64,000 bases of DNA from Croceimicrobium sp963974215 (GCA_963974215.1 CAXBBL010000003.1:305097-369096), one strand, 5' to 3'; shown: positions 52,996 to 62,701, counted from the stretch's first letter. Notes: generated by a model not told the origin, from the sequence alone. A program made the numbers and translations.

Positions 52996-53877
52996 CTAGG
53001 GCTTATACCTTAATCCGTTGCTATTAGTGCCAACCACGCTAAAATAACCAAAGGCGTACTCTCTCTCATTATCCTTGCGGTGAATATTTCCAACCACTAA
53101 AGCAGGGGGTGCATCGAAGGGTGATCCAACCTGATCTTGACTACTAACCAAGGTTAAGAAACTTTGAAAATCATCAGAAATACTTTCAACTCGTACAACC
53201 AAAGTGTCTTTTTCGAGATCCATTTTATCTTCTTCAAAGGGACCATATATTGAAACAGGTGGGAACTCCCCGCCGCCAAAATAAGCACCATCTAAGCCAA
53301 AGTCGTCAAAAATTATTATCTCTCTAGCAAAGGCAGAATCGTTTAGGGTTCTCTTAACACGGTAGTAATTTTTTGTGTCTGGAATATCACCAAAGAACAT
53401 AAGAGCGTACTCTCCCTCTTCAAAAGCGCGTGGGGTAGTGGTGCGACTGAGTGTAGCTTGAACAAGGCTATCCAATGGTGGGCATGCGCGCAGGGTGTCG
53501 CTTTTCGAAACCCAAGTTCCTAAAGTACTGCGAGGGTAGTCGCCCGAAATATCCACTTCGATATGATAAATTTCGCCTATACTCCCTTGAAAGTTACTAC
53601 TGTAAAACCCTGGCTTAGAAATACTCTCACTTAAAAGTGCCATCTCCGCGTTACCTTTCCAGATACTGACCCGAGCGCCGCTAATTACACGGGTCTCTCC
53701 CTGGGAAAAGTAGGGCGAGGTTGTGCTTAACTGCACATAGGCACTGTCTTTATCAGAGATTTGCCCGCTAATAACTAATTCGGTGGCACCTACAGGAACA
53801 TCGATTTCTATCACGTCTTGGCAGGAAGCGAAAATTAGGCTAAAAACGAAGAGATTTATTTTGATAAATGTTTTCAT
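52996..53877 (-). CDS. DUF4249 lipoprotein, partner of a TonB-dependent receptor
   Basis: Start at ATG 53877 gives 293 residues with a lipoprotein signal (MKTFIKINLFVFSLIFASC). The family pattern VIEIDVPVGATELVISGQIS followed by TSPYFSQGETRVISGARVSI matches DUF4249, which nearly always lies directly downstream of a TonB receptor and is thought to be its surface-exposed partner, like a SusD-type lipoprotein, though its ligand is unknown. It begins 2 bp after the receptor stop, so the pair is cotranscribed and coupled. Confidence 0.9.
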   Translation of the reverse strand: MKTFIKINLFVFSLIFASCQDVIEIDVPVGATELVISGQISDKDSAYVQLSTTSPYFSQGETRVISGARVSIWKGNAEMALLSESISKPGFYSSNFQGSIGEIYHIEVDISGDYPRSTLGTWVSKSDTLRACPPLDSLVQATLSRTTTPRAFEEGEYALMFFGDIPDTKNYYRVKRTLNDSAFAREIIIFDDFGLDGAYFGGGEFPPVSIYGPFEEDKMDLEKDTLVVRVESISDDFQSFLTLVSSQDQVGSPFDAPPALVVGNIHRKDNEREYAFGYFSVVGTNSNGLRYKP

Positions 53878-53879
53878 GC

Positions 53880-56255
53880 TTAAAAGTTGAAGTTCCAAGT
53901 TACAGAAGGGATAATAGTCCCGAAAATGGCGAGCCGTACTGCTTGAGTATTGAAATTAGGAGTGCTAGCACCAGCGGTTTCTTCGCCTTGTTCAAAGAAA
54001 ATTGAATAAGCATTACGACGGGCATAAACATTGTAAATGCCAATGGACCAAGCACTATAGAATTTTTTATTCGGGTCTTTCTCAGGAGTGTAATTTGCTG
54101 ATAAGTCCAAACGATGGTAATCGGGAATGCGCAGGCTATTGCGACTGCGGTAAATAGGAACACTATACTCTTCAAAGGTATATCGACCTTCTGGTGGGGT
54201 AATAGCTCGCCCAGTTTGATAGGTGAAGTTCATCCCTAAGTCCCACTTTTTAGTAAGCTGATAATTTAGAACTAAGGAAATATCATGGCGCTTATCATAA
54301 TTAGCGGCATACCACTCACCCGCATTAATGGCTAAAAGAGGATCATCGTTCTCTACCTTCAATTCAGTTTTAGAAAGGGTGTAGCTTAACCAGCCACTTA
54401 AACGACCAGTGCGCTTTCGCAGATAAAATTCTAAACCATAAGAGCGACCAATGCCTGGCAGGATTTCGGTTTCAATGGTTTCATTGAAAATTAAATCCGC
54501 ACCATTGCGATAATCAACTATATTTTTGAAATCTTTATAGTATCCTTCAACCGAAACTTCGTAGCGGTTCTCAGCAAAGTTTTGAAAATACCCAGCTGCT
54601 ATCTGGTTAACCGTTGCAGGTTTAATATAACGGCCGGCTGGTCGATATAAATCTACCGGAGTGGGAGTAGAAGTATTGCTAATTAAATGGATATACTGTC
54701 TAGTGCGATTATAACTTGCTTTTATACTGCGCTCATCATCAATACGATAGTTGGCCGAAAACCTTGGCTCTAAGCCTTCTAAACCATTATAGGCTTCGAT
54801 AATATCTCCATTACCATATTTTTCGCTGCCTATTAATTCTTCGGTAAGGGGTAAATCGGGATTTCTGTAGTTCCTAACGGTTTGGGAGCCTAAATTGTAG
54901 AAGGAAGAGTAGCGCAAGCCGTATTGCAGCGTCCATCGCGTGCCTAATTCTAACTCCTGACTAAAATAAAGAGATGGTTCTAAGGCATACTCTCTTTGAA
55001 GCTCGAGCTCTACGCTTCCCGTAATTTGGCCAGGCTTCATGCGGTAGTAGATACCTTCAATTCCAAACTCAATTTCATTTTTACTATTGATGTAATAGTT
55101 GTACTGATTTTTAAAATGATAATCCTGAATGGTGGACTCTAAGCGAAAGTTAAATTCAGAATCGTCTGCCGTTCCTAAAGAGTAGGTATAATCGCTAAAA
55201 ACTAGTGTGAAGTTGGAGAAAAGCTTGTCGCTAAAAAGGTGATTCCAGCGTAAAGAAGCGGTGGTGTTTCCCCAATCAAATCCAAATAAGTTATTGATTT
55301 CAAATACATCACGCCCAAAATAGCCGCTAAGGTAAAGGCGATCTTTGTCGCTAATAATATAATTTAACTTGGTGTTTAAGTCGTAAAAGTAAAGGGTGTT
55401 GTCACTAATGGTGGGATCTGGACTTAGCCCCAAAAAAATATCAGCATAGGAGCGACGCGCTGCCACCATAAAAGCTGACTTGTCTTTTTGAATCGGTCCT
55501 TCTAAGAGCAATCGACTCGATAAAAGACCAATACCGCCAGTGCCGCTAAACTCTTTATTATTACCATCTTTCTGTCGCACATCTACTACCGAGCTTAAGC
55601 GGCCGCCGTAGCGTGAGGGAATTCCGCCCTTGTAGAGCTTAACATCTTTTACGGCATCAGCATTAAAAATAGAAAAGAAGCCAAAAAGGTGCGAGGAGTT
55701 ATAAACGGGCGCCTCATCTAATAGAATTAAATTTTGATCTGTATTCCCGCCTCTTACATTAAAACCATTCGAGGCCTCTCCAATAGTGCTAATACCAGGT
55801 AAAAGGGTTAAGCTGCGAATGATATCAACCTCTCCTAGTAGGGCTGGCATTTTTTTTACATCCTTAATATCCAATTGAGCAACGCTCATTTCCACGCTAC
55901 TTACATTCTGATCTCGTTTTTCAGCTATTACCGTTACCTCGTTTAGCTCTGTAGAATTTTCACTAAGTTCAATATTCATTTTTAGATCATTATTAAGATC
56001 TATTTTAAAGGCTTTGCTCTGATAACCAATGTATTGAATAGATACCTCATAAACTCCCGGTTCCATGCTCAAGGAGTAATAGCCATAAAGGTTGGTGCTG
56101 GTGCCGTCCCCTAATTTCGGAATAACTACATTTACGCCAATCAGTTCCTCCCCTGTTTTGGCATCTCGAACATAGCCGCTAAAAGTGTGGAGTAGATTTT
56201 GGGAAAAAGCTTGAAAGCTTAATGCTAAGAACAGGAGGTTTAGTAAGAATCGCAT
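53880..56255 (-). CDS. TonB-dependent receptor with carboxypeptidase-like N-terminal domain, DUF4249-linked
   Basis: The 791-residue receptor has a signal peptide (MRFLLNLLFLALSFQAFSQ), a carboxypeptidase-regulatory-like domain (FSGYVRDAKTGEELIGVNVV, residues about 25-105), a plug domain (VDIIRSLTLLPGISTIGEAS and NGFNVRGGNTDQNLILLDEA), and a barrel ending IPSVTWNFNF. Pairing with a DUF4249 lipoprotein points to uptake of an unknown organic ligand. An inverted repeat with a -7 element sits about 90 bp upstream. Confidence 0.93.
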   Translation of the reverse strand: MRFLLNLLFLALSFQAFSQNLLHTFSGYVRDAKTGEELIGVNVVIPKLGDGTSTNLYGYYSLSMEPGVYEVSIQYIGYQSKAFKIDLNNDLKMNIELSENSTELNEVTVIAEKRDQNVSSVEMSVAQLDIKDVKKMPALLGEVDIIRSLTLLPGISTIGEASNGFNVRGGNTDQNLILLDEAPVYNSSHLFGFFSIFNADAVKDVKLYKGGIPSRYGGRLSSVVDVRQKDGNNKEFSGTGGIGLLSSRLLLEGPIQKDKSAFMVAARRSYADIFLGLSPDPTISDNTLYFYDLNTKLNYIISDKDRLYLSGYFGRDVFEINNLFGFDWGNTTASLRWNHLFSDKLFSNFTLVFSDYTYSLGTADDSEFNFRLESTIQDYHFKNQYNYYINSKNEIEFGIEGIYYRMKPGQITGSVELELQREYALEPSLYFSQELELGTRWTLQYGLRYSSFYNLGSQTVRNYRNPDLPLTEELIGSEKYGNGDIIEAYNGLEGLEPRFSANYRIDDERSIKASYNRTRQYIHLISNTSTPTPVDLYRPAGRYIKPATVNQIAAGYFQNFAENRYEVSVEGYYKDFKNIVDYRNGADLIFNETIETEILPGIGRSYGLEFYLRKRTGRLSGWLSYTLSKTELKVENDDPLLAINAGEWYAANYDKRHDISLVLNYQLTKKWDLGMNFTYQTGRAITPPEGRYTFEEYSVPIYRSRNSLRIPDYHRLDLSANYTPEKDPNKKFYSAWSIGIYNVYARRNAYSIFFEQGEETAGASTPNFNTQAVRLAIFGTIIPSVTWNFNF

Positions 56256-56340
56256 TTTAACTAAGAATTAGCGCTTTGTAGATTGAGTGATCTTTAAAAA
56301 GAACTTACTTTTACCTTTCTGGTTCTGTTTATAAATCGGG

Positions 56341-56378
56341 GCAAAAGTAATGTTACCCTTCGGGAGGGGAATTACTTT
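56341..56378 (-). promoter_or_regulatory. Promoter with overlapping inverted repeat for the receptor/DUF4249 operon
   Basis: The minus strand reads TACTTTTGC at 56349-56341, a consensus -7 element (TAnnTTTGC) directed at the receptor. An inverted repeat AAAGTAAT (56344-56351) and ATTACTTT (56371-56378), with an inner CCCT/AGGG stem, overlaps this element and its upstream spacer, as an operator would. The plus-strand Prc gene begins at 56418, so the site could influence both directions. Confidence 0.55.
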
Positions 56379-56417
56379 AAAGCCCTTTTTAACAAACTTT
56401 TAAGTAGAAGGTTTTAT

Positions 56418-58538
56418 ATGCAATATATTAAGATAGTCAACAAGTATAGATACCTATTCTTGTTAGTGGTAGTTGGTTTAGGATTAGGGTTTTACAACCC
56501 GATAGGTCAAGAGGAAAAAAAGGATAAGGTAATTTTAAATCTTATTTATCAGGTTTTAAATTCAAATCATTTTTCTCCGCAGGATTTAAATGATGAGTTT
56601 TCACAAAAAGTTTTCGATAATTTTTTGGAAAGCCTGGATTACAATAAAAGATTTTTATTGGCGGAAGATGTGAAGTCTATGGAATCACATCGTATGGATA
56701 TCGATGACCAAATTAGGGTGGCCCAATTGGGCTTTTTTGAAAGTTCCTACCAAATTTACCAAAAGCGTTATGAGGAGGTGAAGGGTTTTTACAAAGAAAT
56801 CTTAGACAAACCTTTTGAATTAGAACGAAAAGAGCAGTACGAAACCGATGATGAAAAACTTGATTTTGCGGATGATACGGAGGAGTTAAAAGATCGCTGG
56901 CGCAAGTACTTTAAGTTCCGGGTTTTGAATCGCATTGATGAAATGCTGGATGATAGTAATGATAGTTCAGATGTAAAAAGTAGTGATACTCTGACTTTAG
57001 CCGATATGGAGATTAAGGCACGAAAAAAGGAATTGGAACTGCATATAGATTGGTTTAAGAGCCTCGACGATATGGAACGTATGGATTGGCTCTCCGCTTA
57101 CCTCAATGCTATAACTTTAGTTTATGATCCGCACACGCAATATTTTGCGCCCGAGAAAAAGGAAGATTTCGAAATCAACATGACTGGGCAACTCCAAGGT
57201 ATTGGGGCGCAGCTGGCGCAGAAGGGTGATTATGTTACTATTTCTAAAGTGATTGTAGGCAGCCCATGTTGGAAGCAAGGTGACTTAGAAGTGGGCGACA
57301 AAATATTAAAAGTAGAGCAGGAAGACGGTGAAATTGTAGACCTCGTAGGTTTAGGAGTACGCAAAGCGGTTACCCATATCCGTGGCCCCAAAGGGACGGA
57401 AGTGAAACTGACAGTTCGTAAAATGGATGGTACTAAAATGGTGATTCCCATCATTCGTGATATTGTAGAGCTCGAATCAACTTTTGCTAAATCGTCGGTA
57501 ATTGGCGAAGGCGAGGACAAAGTAGGTTATATCCGCTTGCCAAAATTCTATGTAAACTTCTACGGTGATTCCAATCACGACTGTGCGGAGGATGTGGCGA
57601 AGGAATTAGAAAAGCTTAAAGCAGAAAATGTAAAAGGTGTAATTCTCGACCTTCGTAATAATGGCGGAGGAAGCTTGCAGAGTGTCATTGATATTGTTGG
57701 ATTGTTTATCGATGAAGGGCCAGTGGTGCAAGTGAAGGCATCTGGGCGCAGACCACAAGTATTAAGCGATAAAGACCGTGGAGTGGCTTATGATGGTCCC
57801 TTGGTTGTAATGGTAAATCAGTTCAGTGCTTCTGCCTCGGAGATTTTTGCCGCCGCTATACAAGATTACAAAAGAGGTTTGATTATCGGCAGTCAGTCGA
57901 CCTTTGGCAAGGGAACTGTGCAAAATGTTGTAGATATGGACCGTGCGGTAAGCATGACCTATAACAACCTTAAACCATTGGGTGCTCTAAAGTTAACCAT
58001 CCAAAAGTATTACCGCATTAATGGCGGAACGCCTCAGCTTAAAGGGGTTACCCCCGATATAGTTTTGCCTGACAATTATATGTATATCCCTTCCGGGGAG
58101 AAGGAGCAGAATTATGCTTTACCGTACGATGAAATTGAAAAAGCAGACTATGAGGTATGGGGCCCGGGCGTTAGTCAATATCCAAACTTGGTGCATAAGA
58201 GTAAATTAAGAGTGGATACAACAAGTAATTTTGCGTTAATCGAAAAATATGCCCGCTGGATTAAAGATGAGCGTGAGAAGTCTGAGGTTAGCTTAAATTT
58301 AGACAACTTTAGAAAGGAACAGGCAGAATACCGCGATGAGGCGAAAAAATACAAGGGTATGCGCGAAAGTCATCAACTTCTAAGTATTAGTACCAATGCC
58401 GCCGATGTTGAGGCAGTAGGCTCTAATGATGAGTCGAAAGTAAAAAATGAAAACTGGCATAAAAGCTTGCGTAAGGATCTGTATTTGTTTGAAGCCGTGC
58501 AAGTTTTAAGTGATTTAACTGCCGTGTACGGTTCTTGA
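56418..58538 (+). CDS. prc: Carboxy-terminal processing protease Prc (S41 family)
   Basis: The 706-residue protease has an N-terminal hydrophobic segment (RYLFLLVVVGLGLGFY), an alpha-helical tail-specific protease N-terminal domain up to about residue 215, a PDZ domain (near 235-320, IGAQLAQKGDYVTISKVIVG, GDKILKVEQEDG), and an S41 domain with VILDLRNNGGGSLQSV, the catalytic Ser in FSASASEIFAAAIQ and the Lys in STFGKGTVQNV. A C-terminal DUF3340-like region completes the Prc/Tsp plan. It degrades misfolded or tagged periplasmic proteins. Its stop overlaps the next start. Confidence 0.95.
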   Translation: MQYIKIVNKYRYLFLLVVVGLGLGFYNPIGQEEKKDKVILNLIYQVLNSNHFSPQDLNDEFSQKVFDNFLESLDYNKRFLLAEDVKSMESHRMDIDDQIRVAQLGFFESSYQIYQKRYEEVKGFYKEILDKPFELERKEQYETDDEKLDFADDTEELKDRWRKYFKFRVLNRIDEMLDDSNDSSDVKSSDTLTLADMEIKARKKELELHIDWFKSLDDMERMDWLSAYLNAITLVYDPHTQYFAPEKKEDFEINMTGQLQGIGAQLAQKGDYVTISKVIVGSPCWKQGDLEVGDKILKVEQEDGEIVDLVGLGVRKAVTHIRGPKGTEVKLTVRKMDGTKMVIPIIRDIVELESTFAKSSVIGEGEDKVGYIRLPKFYVNFYGDSNHDCAEDVAKELEKLKAENVKGVILDLRNNGGGSLQSVIDIVGLFIDEGPVVQVKASGRRPQVLSDKDRGVAYDGPLVVMVNQFSASASEIFAAAIQDYKRGLIIGSQSTFGKGTVQNVVDMDRAVSMTYNNLKPLGALKLTIQKYYRINGGTPQLKGVTPDIVLPDNYMYIPSGEKEQNYALPYDEIEKADYEVWGPGVSQYPNLVHKSKLRVDTTSNFALIEKYARWIKDEREKSEVSLNLDNFRKEQAEYRDEAKKYKGMRESHQLLSISTNAADVEAVGSNDESKVKNENWHKSLRKDLYLFEAVQVLSDLTAVYGS

Positions 58539-59608
58539 AAACACTAAATAAAATAATTAAAGACCCTTTAGGAGCTATCGGAATATCCATTATTCTGATA
58601 GCTTCTTTTTTAGCTCTATTTGCATACCTATTGATTCCTGATAAAAGCAGTAATGCGAATGCCATGAATCTTAGCATAGCTAATAAGGATCCGGGATTTA
58701 AGGTTCAATTTCTATACCTCCCCTTAAAAACAAAAGACAAACAATCTGCTTGGGATGCTTGGTTTTTTGGTGTGGAAAAGTCAGGGGAACTTATCCCAAT
58801 AAGCACCGTGCGTAGGGAAAAATCTATTCTTTATTACCGTCCATTTCCAATAGCGGAGGGCCCAGAGAGAAGCCTCGATTTGAGCGAATATTATGCGGCC
58901 GATAAGATTAAATCCAAGCAATACCTGCAGGAAAGAACCTTTTGGTTTGGCAGCGACCGCTTTGGCAGAGATATGCTAAGCCGATTGGTAGTAGGTGCAA
59001 GAATTTCTTTGATGGTTGGTTTTTTAGCAGTCTTCATTTCACTATTAATCGGAATTCCTCTCGGGGCTTTTGCAGCTTATTACGGTTCTTGGCCCGATAA
59101 ACTGATTATGTGGCTGATAAATGTAATCTGGTCAATCCCAGGCTTATTAATGGTTATTGCCATCACTCTTGCTTTAGGGAAGGGCTTTTGGCAGGTTTTT
59201 ATTGCCATTGGCTTTACCATGTGGGTAGAAGTGGCCAGAGTAGTGCGCGGTCAAGTGTTGAGTATCAAAGAGAAGGAATACATTCAAGCGGCTAAAGTGC
59301 TTGGCTTTAGTGATACCTCTATAATCGTCAAGCATATATTGCCAAATATTATGGCTCCCTTAATTGTTATTTCGGCCGCTAATTTTGCTTCGGCAATTTT
59401 AATTGAAAGCGGTTTAAGTTTTTTAGGAATAGGTGCGCAGCCGCCAACGCCTACTTGGGGAACGATGATTAAAGATCACTATTCTTATCTGATAATGGGA
59501 AAAGCACATTTAGCCATTATTCCTGGTTTGGCGATAATGCTTTTGGTCCTAGCGTTTATGCTTATTGGCAATGCTTTGCGCGATGCTTTAGATGTGCGAA
59601 AAACCTAG
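58535..59608 (+). CDS. Oligopeptide/dipeptide-type ABC transporter permease (DppC/OppC-like)
   Basis: The 357-residue inner-membrane permease starts at TTG 58535, inside the Prc stop (TTGA overlap), which is the only start that keeps the N-terminal helix (GISIILIASFLALFAYLLIP). After a periplasmic insert of about 100 residues comes the BPD permease domain with FGSDRFGRDMLSRLVVGARI, then EYIQAAKVLGFSDTSIIVKH, which holds the EAA loop contacted by the ATPase, and a final helix. It resembles DppC/OppC. Its partner permease, ATPase and binding protein are not in the window. Confidence 0.92.
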   Translation: MKTLNKIIKDPLGAIGISIILIASFLALFAYLLIPDKSSNANAMNLSIANKDPGFKVQFLYLPLKTKDKQSAWDAWFFGVEKSGELIPISTVRREKSILYYRPFPIAEGPERSLDLSEYYAADKIKSKQYLQERTFWFGSDRFGRDMLSRLVVGARISLMVGFLAVFISLLIGIPLGAFAAYYGSWPDKLIMWLINVIWSIPGLLMVIAITLALGKGFWQVFIAIGFTMWVEVARVVRGQVLSIKEKEYIQAAKVLGFSDTSIIVKHILPNIMAPLIVISAANFASAILIESGLSFLGIGAQPPTPTWGTMIKDHYSYLIMGKAHLAIIPGLAIMLLVLAFMLIGNALRDALDVRKT

Positions 59609-59609
59609 C

Positions 59610-60203
59610 TTAAAATTGCCAGAGGAAGCCAACACTATTTGAGCTTAATTGAATGCTTTCGAGTAATGGGATTAAAATGCTACTCTCATGGCTGGAATGC
59701 ATATAATACATGATGCTGTCAAAAACGAGCAGAAATGCACCATTAACAATTACCGCTTGACCAAAGCCTTTTAGTCGGTCCTTTTGTTCGCTGTTTTTAG
59801 ATCTTTCCATCAAATAAGCTCCACCAACCATATATCCTAAATCTAGGGCTGCATTGAAAAGAAGGACTTTAGAAATTTTATTTTGTTCTAATATGCTTTC
59901 GGCTAATGACAAATCTGCGGAAGCGTTTAAGGCACTGTAGTATCCAAAGCCAGCGATGGCTAAATTAACGGCATTCCACGCGAGATTCATTTGATGATAG
60001 GCCTGCGTTTCGCGATTTTCAGCCTGTAACCTAAAGCTGGAGACAGCCATATTGCCGAGAGCCCAGGAGCCCAGAATAAGCATGCCTTTTTGATTATAGT
60101 CTAATCTTTGCTCATTAAAATTTAAAAGCTCGCTCGGGTTTTGCGCACTGGCGTAGATGCCAATAAATAAGAGGCAAGTTAAAATTGGCCATTTAGTTTT
60201 CAT
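59610..60203 (-). CDS. Conserved Bacteroidota membrane protein of unknown function
   Basis: Start at ATG 60203 gives 197 residues with a signal peptide (MKTKWPILTCLLFIGIYASA). The mature protein holds four hydrophobic helices with FNEQRLDYNQKGMLILGSWA, GNMAVSSFRLQAENRETQAY, QMNLAWNAVNLAIAGFGYYS and YMVGGAYLMERSKNSEQKDR, a pattern I recognise from uncharacterised Bacteroidota proteins, though I am not certain of the Pfam number. The earlier in-frame ATG at 60251 lies inside aat and has no signal. It overlaps the aat stop by 11 bp. Confidence 0.75.
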   Translation of the reverse strand: MKTKWPILTCLLFIGIYASAQNPSELLNFNEQRLDYNQKGMLILGSWALGNMAVSSFRLQAENRETQAYHQMNLAWNAVNLAIAGFGYYSALNASADLSLAESILEQNKISKVLLFNAALDLGYMVGGAYLMERSKNSEQKDRLKGFGQAVIVNGAFLLVFDSIMYYMHSSHESSILIPLLESIQLSSNSVGFLWQF

Positions 60204-60903
60204 TGGAAGTTTTTGTGTTACTAAACACTTCATCCAAGTCAAGGTTCTCATAACGAGCTATTTCTAACTCTTGGAGAAAACGCTTGCGTGGCATGGTGTA
60301 AGCGCCCAAGCTTGCTAGGTACTTATTATAAACTTGGCAATCGATTAGACGAAAGCCCCAATGATCAAGCCTTTGACAGAGCGTTATGAAAGCCATTTTC
60401 CCGGCATTACTTTCTTTAGAAAACATGGATTCCCCCATAAAGCATGAGCCCACGATAATACCATAAAGTCCCCCGACTAATTTATTCTCACGCCATGCTT
60501 CAACACTTACGGCTTCGCCTAGTAGATGCAATTTTAAAAAAGCCTCTACGTGCTCATCGGTAATCCAGGTGCCGTGTTGATCTTTGCGTTTTATACGCTT
60601 ACAGTTCAGTAAGACTTCTTTAAAAGCTGTATTGTAGCGGATCTCAAATTTATTTTGGTTTAAGAGGTTGCGTGAACTTTTGGTGATATTCACTTCTCTG
60701 GGTCTTAAAACCATTCTTTCCAAGGGCTGCCACCAAAGTATTTCGCTATCAGGGTCATTCCAAGGGAAGATTCCTTTTTGATAGGCTTGTTGTAACCTCC
60801 GATAATCTAAATCGCCACCCACGGCAATAATACTATCTTCTTTGTCCCATTCGCTGGCATCGGGAAACCAGAAGAAATCTTTATCTAATTCGTGAATTGG
60901 CAT
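60193..60903 (-). CDS. aat: Aat, leucyl/phenylalanyl-tRNA-protein transferase
   Basis: The 236-residue protein places Leu or Phe on N-terminal Lys or Arg of proteins, the bacterial N-end rule step that leads to ClpS-ClpAP. The start ATG at 60903, in a TAATG overlap with the upstream transporter stop, gives the normal N-terminus MPIHELDKDFFWFPDAS and removes a spurious 39-residue leader. Motifs are IIAVGGDLDYRRLQQAYQKG, GIFPWNDPDSEILWWQP, GGLYGIIVGSCFMGESMFSK and LIDCQVYNKYLASLGAYTMP. Confidence 0.95.
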   Translation of the reverse strand: MPIHELDKDFFWFPDASEWDKEDSIIAVGGDLDYRRLQQAYQKGIFPWNDPDSEILWWQPLERMVLRPREVNITKSSRNLLNQNKFEIRYNTAFKEVLLNCKRIKRKDQHGTWITDEHVEAFLKLHLLGEAVSVEAWRENKLVGGLYGIIVGSCFMGESMFSKESNAGKMAFITLCQRLDHWGFRLIDCQVYNKYLASLGAYTMPRKRFLQELEIARYENLDLDEVFSNTKTSNEN

Positions 60904-62288
60904 TAAAAAAGGAATAGGCTTGTGGTAAAAATAAGAATTCCCATTAGCATAATGATAAGGGTGTAGGGAATAATATCTCTGGCCTTTAATCCGGTTATCG
61001 CAAGAAGGGGTAGGGCCCAAAAGGGTTGTAGCATATTGGTTAATTGATCGCCATAAGCGAGAGCCATTACCGCTTTACCTAAAGGGATGTCTAAGCGAAG
61101 GGCGGTTTCGATTAATACGGTTCCTTGAATGGCCCATTGCCCACCACCGCTAGGGATAAAAATATTGACAAGGCCGGCACTAAAAAAACTGAGAATGGGA
61201 AAACTAAGGGGACTAGCAATGGTACTGAAGAACTCACTAAGCTGCGAGATTAAACCGCTATTGCTCATTAGCCCCATAATCCCAAAATACAAAGGAAACT
61301 GAATGAGTATTCCTGCTGCGCCACTTATCGCTTGGTCTAAGGCTTTTAAAAATGAACTTAGACTACCGTGTAAGATAAAGCCTAGGGCTAAAAGGGTTAG
61401 ATTGATAAAGTTAAGCGTCATGAAGGATAAAGCTTCCTCCGAAAAAATAATTTTTAAGTTAATGGCTAAAATGGCCAAGCCCATGGCAATACCTAAATAT
61501 TTGGAGTGATCTAGTTTTTCAGCACCATAGAGTCTAAGAGTTTCGATTTTCTTTGCCTTTAGTGCTTCCATAGGTCCTTCGCTGCTACTTTCGGCATAGA
61601 ATTTAGCAAGTAGGAATATAAGCCCCGGAAGAATTAGCAAGAGCATTAGTGAGCTAAAGATATTCATGGGGCTGAATAATGTCTCGGAAAGAGGGATAGT
61701 TTGAGGCAGCAAATCCACATAAGCCCCTAAATCGATGCCTTGCATTAATTTATGCAAGTGATCTTCTTCCGCAACTTTTAGTGGAGCACTACCACTTAGA
61801 CCACCATGCCAAACCATTAATCCAGAATACCCTGCCGCTCCTAAAAGGCCATAATTAAACTTTTGATTTAAACTTTTGAGTTTTAGACCTGCCTGATGAG
61901 CGAAGATGGCGCCAAAAACAAGACCTAATCCCCAATTAAAAAAGGAGACTAAAAGACTAAAAAAGCAAACCATGGCACTGATGGCTGCAGGGCTATTTGC
62001 TAAACTTAAAAGCCGAGCAATTAATTTTTTAATGAAAGGAGCAAGTGCAAGGATATGGCCTAAAACTAGGACCAGCATCATCTGCACCATAAAAACAAGA
62101 AGAGGGGCTTGCCAAAGCCCCTCTATCCAATAGTCGATTGATTTTGTGAAATTTTGGCTCAGGCCAGCGGGTCCTAAAAACCAAACTAATGAAAAGGCAA
62201 AAAGGCTAAGAAAAAGTGCTATAGTTAAAGGGCTTGGCAGTAAATACTGGAAAGCACCTTCGAAGCTTTTTGCAAATCCTTTAGCCAT
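60903..62288 (-). CDS. AtoE-like short-chain fatty acid transporter
   Basis: The 461-residue membrane protein has about 11-12 helices and matches the short-chain fatty acid transporter family (AtoE) by its start FAKSFEGAFQYLLPSPLTIA, by SFFNWGLGLVFGAIFAHQAG, and by FIPSGGGQWAIQGTVLIETA near residue 365, a conserved family motif. Uptake of acetoacetate or other short-chain acids is the usual assignment. It overlaps aat by one base and is followed by a DUF3127 gene upstream on the same strand, with 16 bp between. Confidence 0.9.
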   Translation of the reverse strand: MAKGFAKSFEGAFQYLLPSPLTIALFLSLFAFSLVWFLGPAGLSQNFTKSIDYWIEGLWQAPLLVFMVQMMLVLVLGHILALAPFIKKLIARLLSLANSPAAISAMVCFFSLLVSFFNWGLGLVFGAIFAHQAGLKLKSLNQKFNYGLLGAAGYSGLMVWHGGLSGSAPLKVAEEDHLHKLMQGIDLGAYVDLLPQTIPLSETLFSPMNIFSSLMLLLILPGLIFLLAKFYAESSSEGPMEALKAKKIETLRLYGAEKLDHSKYLGIAMGLAILAINLKIIFSEEALSFMTLNFINLTLLALGFILHGSLSSFLKALDQAISGAAGILIQFPLYFGIMGLMSNSGLISQLSEFFSTIASPLSFPILSFFSAGLVNIFIPSGGGQWAIQGTVLIETALRLDIPLGKAVMALAYGDQLTNMLQPFWALPLLAITGLKARDIIPYTLIIMLMGILIFTTSLFLF

Positions 62289-62304
62289 TCTGCGGTTTAT
62301 TCAC

Positions 62305-62700
62305 TTAAAAGGGTAAATCGTCTTCAGCGTCATCATTTAAGGGAGCCATGGTAGGGGCATTGCCAAAGCTATTGCTCGTTGGCGCACTTCCCATATTATC
62401 TGCTGGATTAGAAGGTGCTGGCGCTCCACTCATTTTATCTATTTTCCAACCGTTAATGGTGTTGAAATATTTCACTTCACCTTGGGGGGATGTCCACTCT
62501 CTGCCGCGCAGGTTAATGCCAATGTTTACTTTTTCACCTTCGCGAAAACCATCTAGTAAACTAGTCTTGTCTTGAATGAATTCGATACTAATATGCTGTG
62601 GATACTGTTCTTCTGTAGTAACAACAATTTCTCTCTTTCTAAATTTGGCGCTCACTTCTTGAGTGCCTCCAATCCGCTTTACGATTCCGGATACTTCCAT
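62305..62700 (-). CDS. DUF3127 protein (OB-fold, SSB-like)
   Basis: The 131-residue protein matches DUF3127: MEVSGIVKRIGGTQEVSAKF, then REIVVTTEEQYPQHISIEFI, GEKVNIGINLRGREWTSPQG and YFNTINGWKIDKMSG. The fold reads as an OB barrel, and the Pro/Asn/Gly-rich tail ending in DDAEDDLPF closely resembles the acidic C-terminal tip of single-stranded DNA-binding proteins. A role with DNA or with SSB partners is inferred from that tail. It is 1 bp after the flavin-reductase stop. Confidence 0.9.
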   Translation of the reverse strand: MEVSGIVKRIGGTQEVSAKFRKREIVVTTEEQYPQHISIEFIQDKTSLLDGFREGEKVNIGINLRGREWTSPQGEVKYFNTINGWKIDKMSGAPAPSNPADNMGSAPTSNSFGNAPTMAPLNDDAEDDLPF

Positions 62701-62701
62701 C

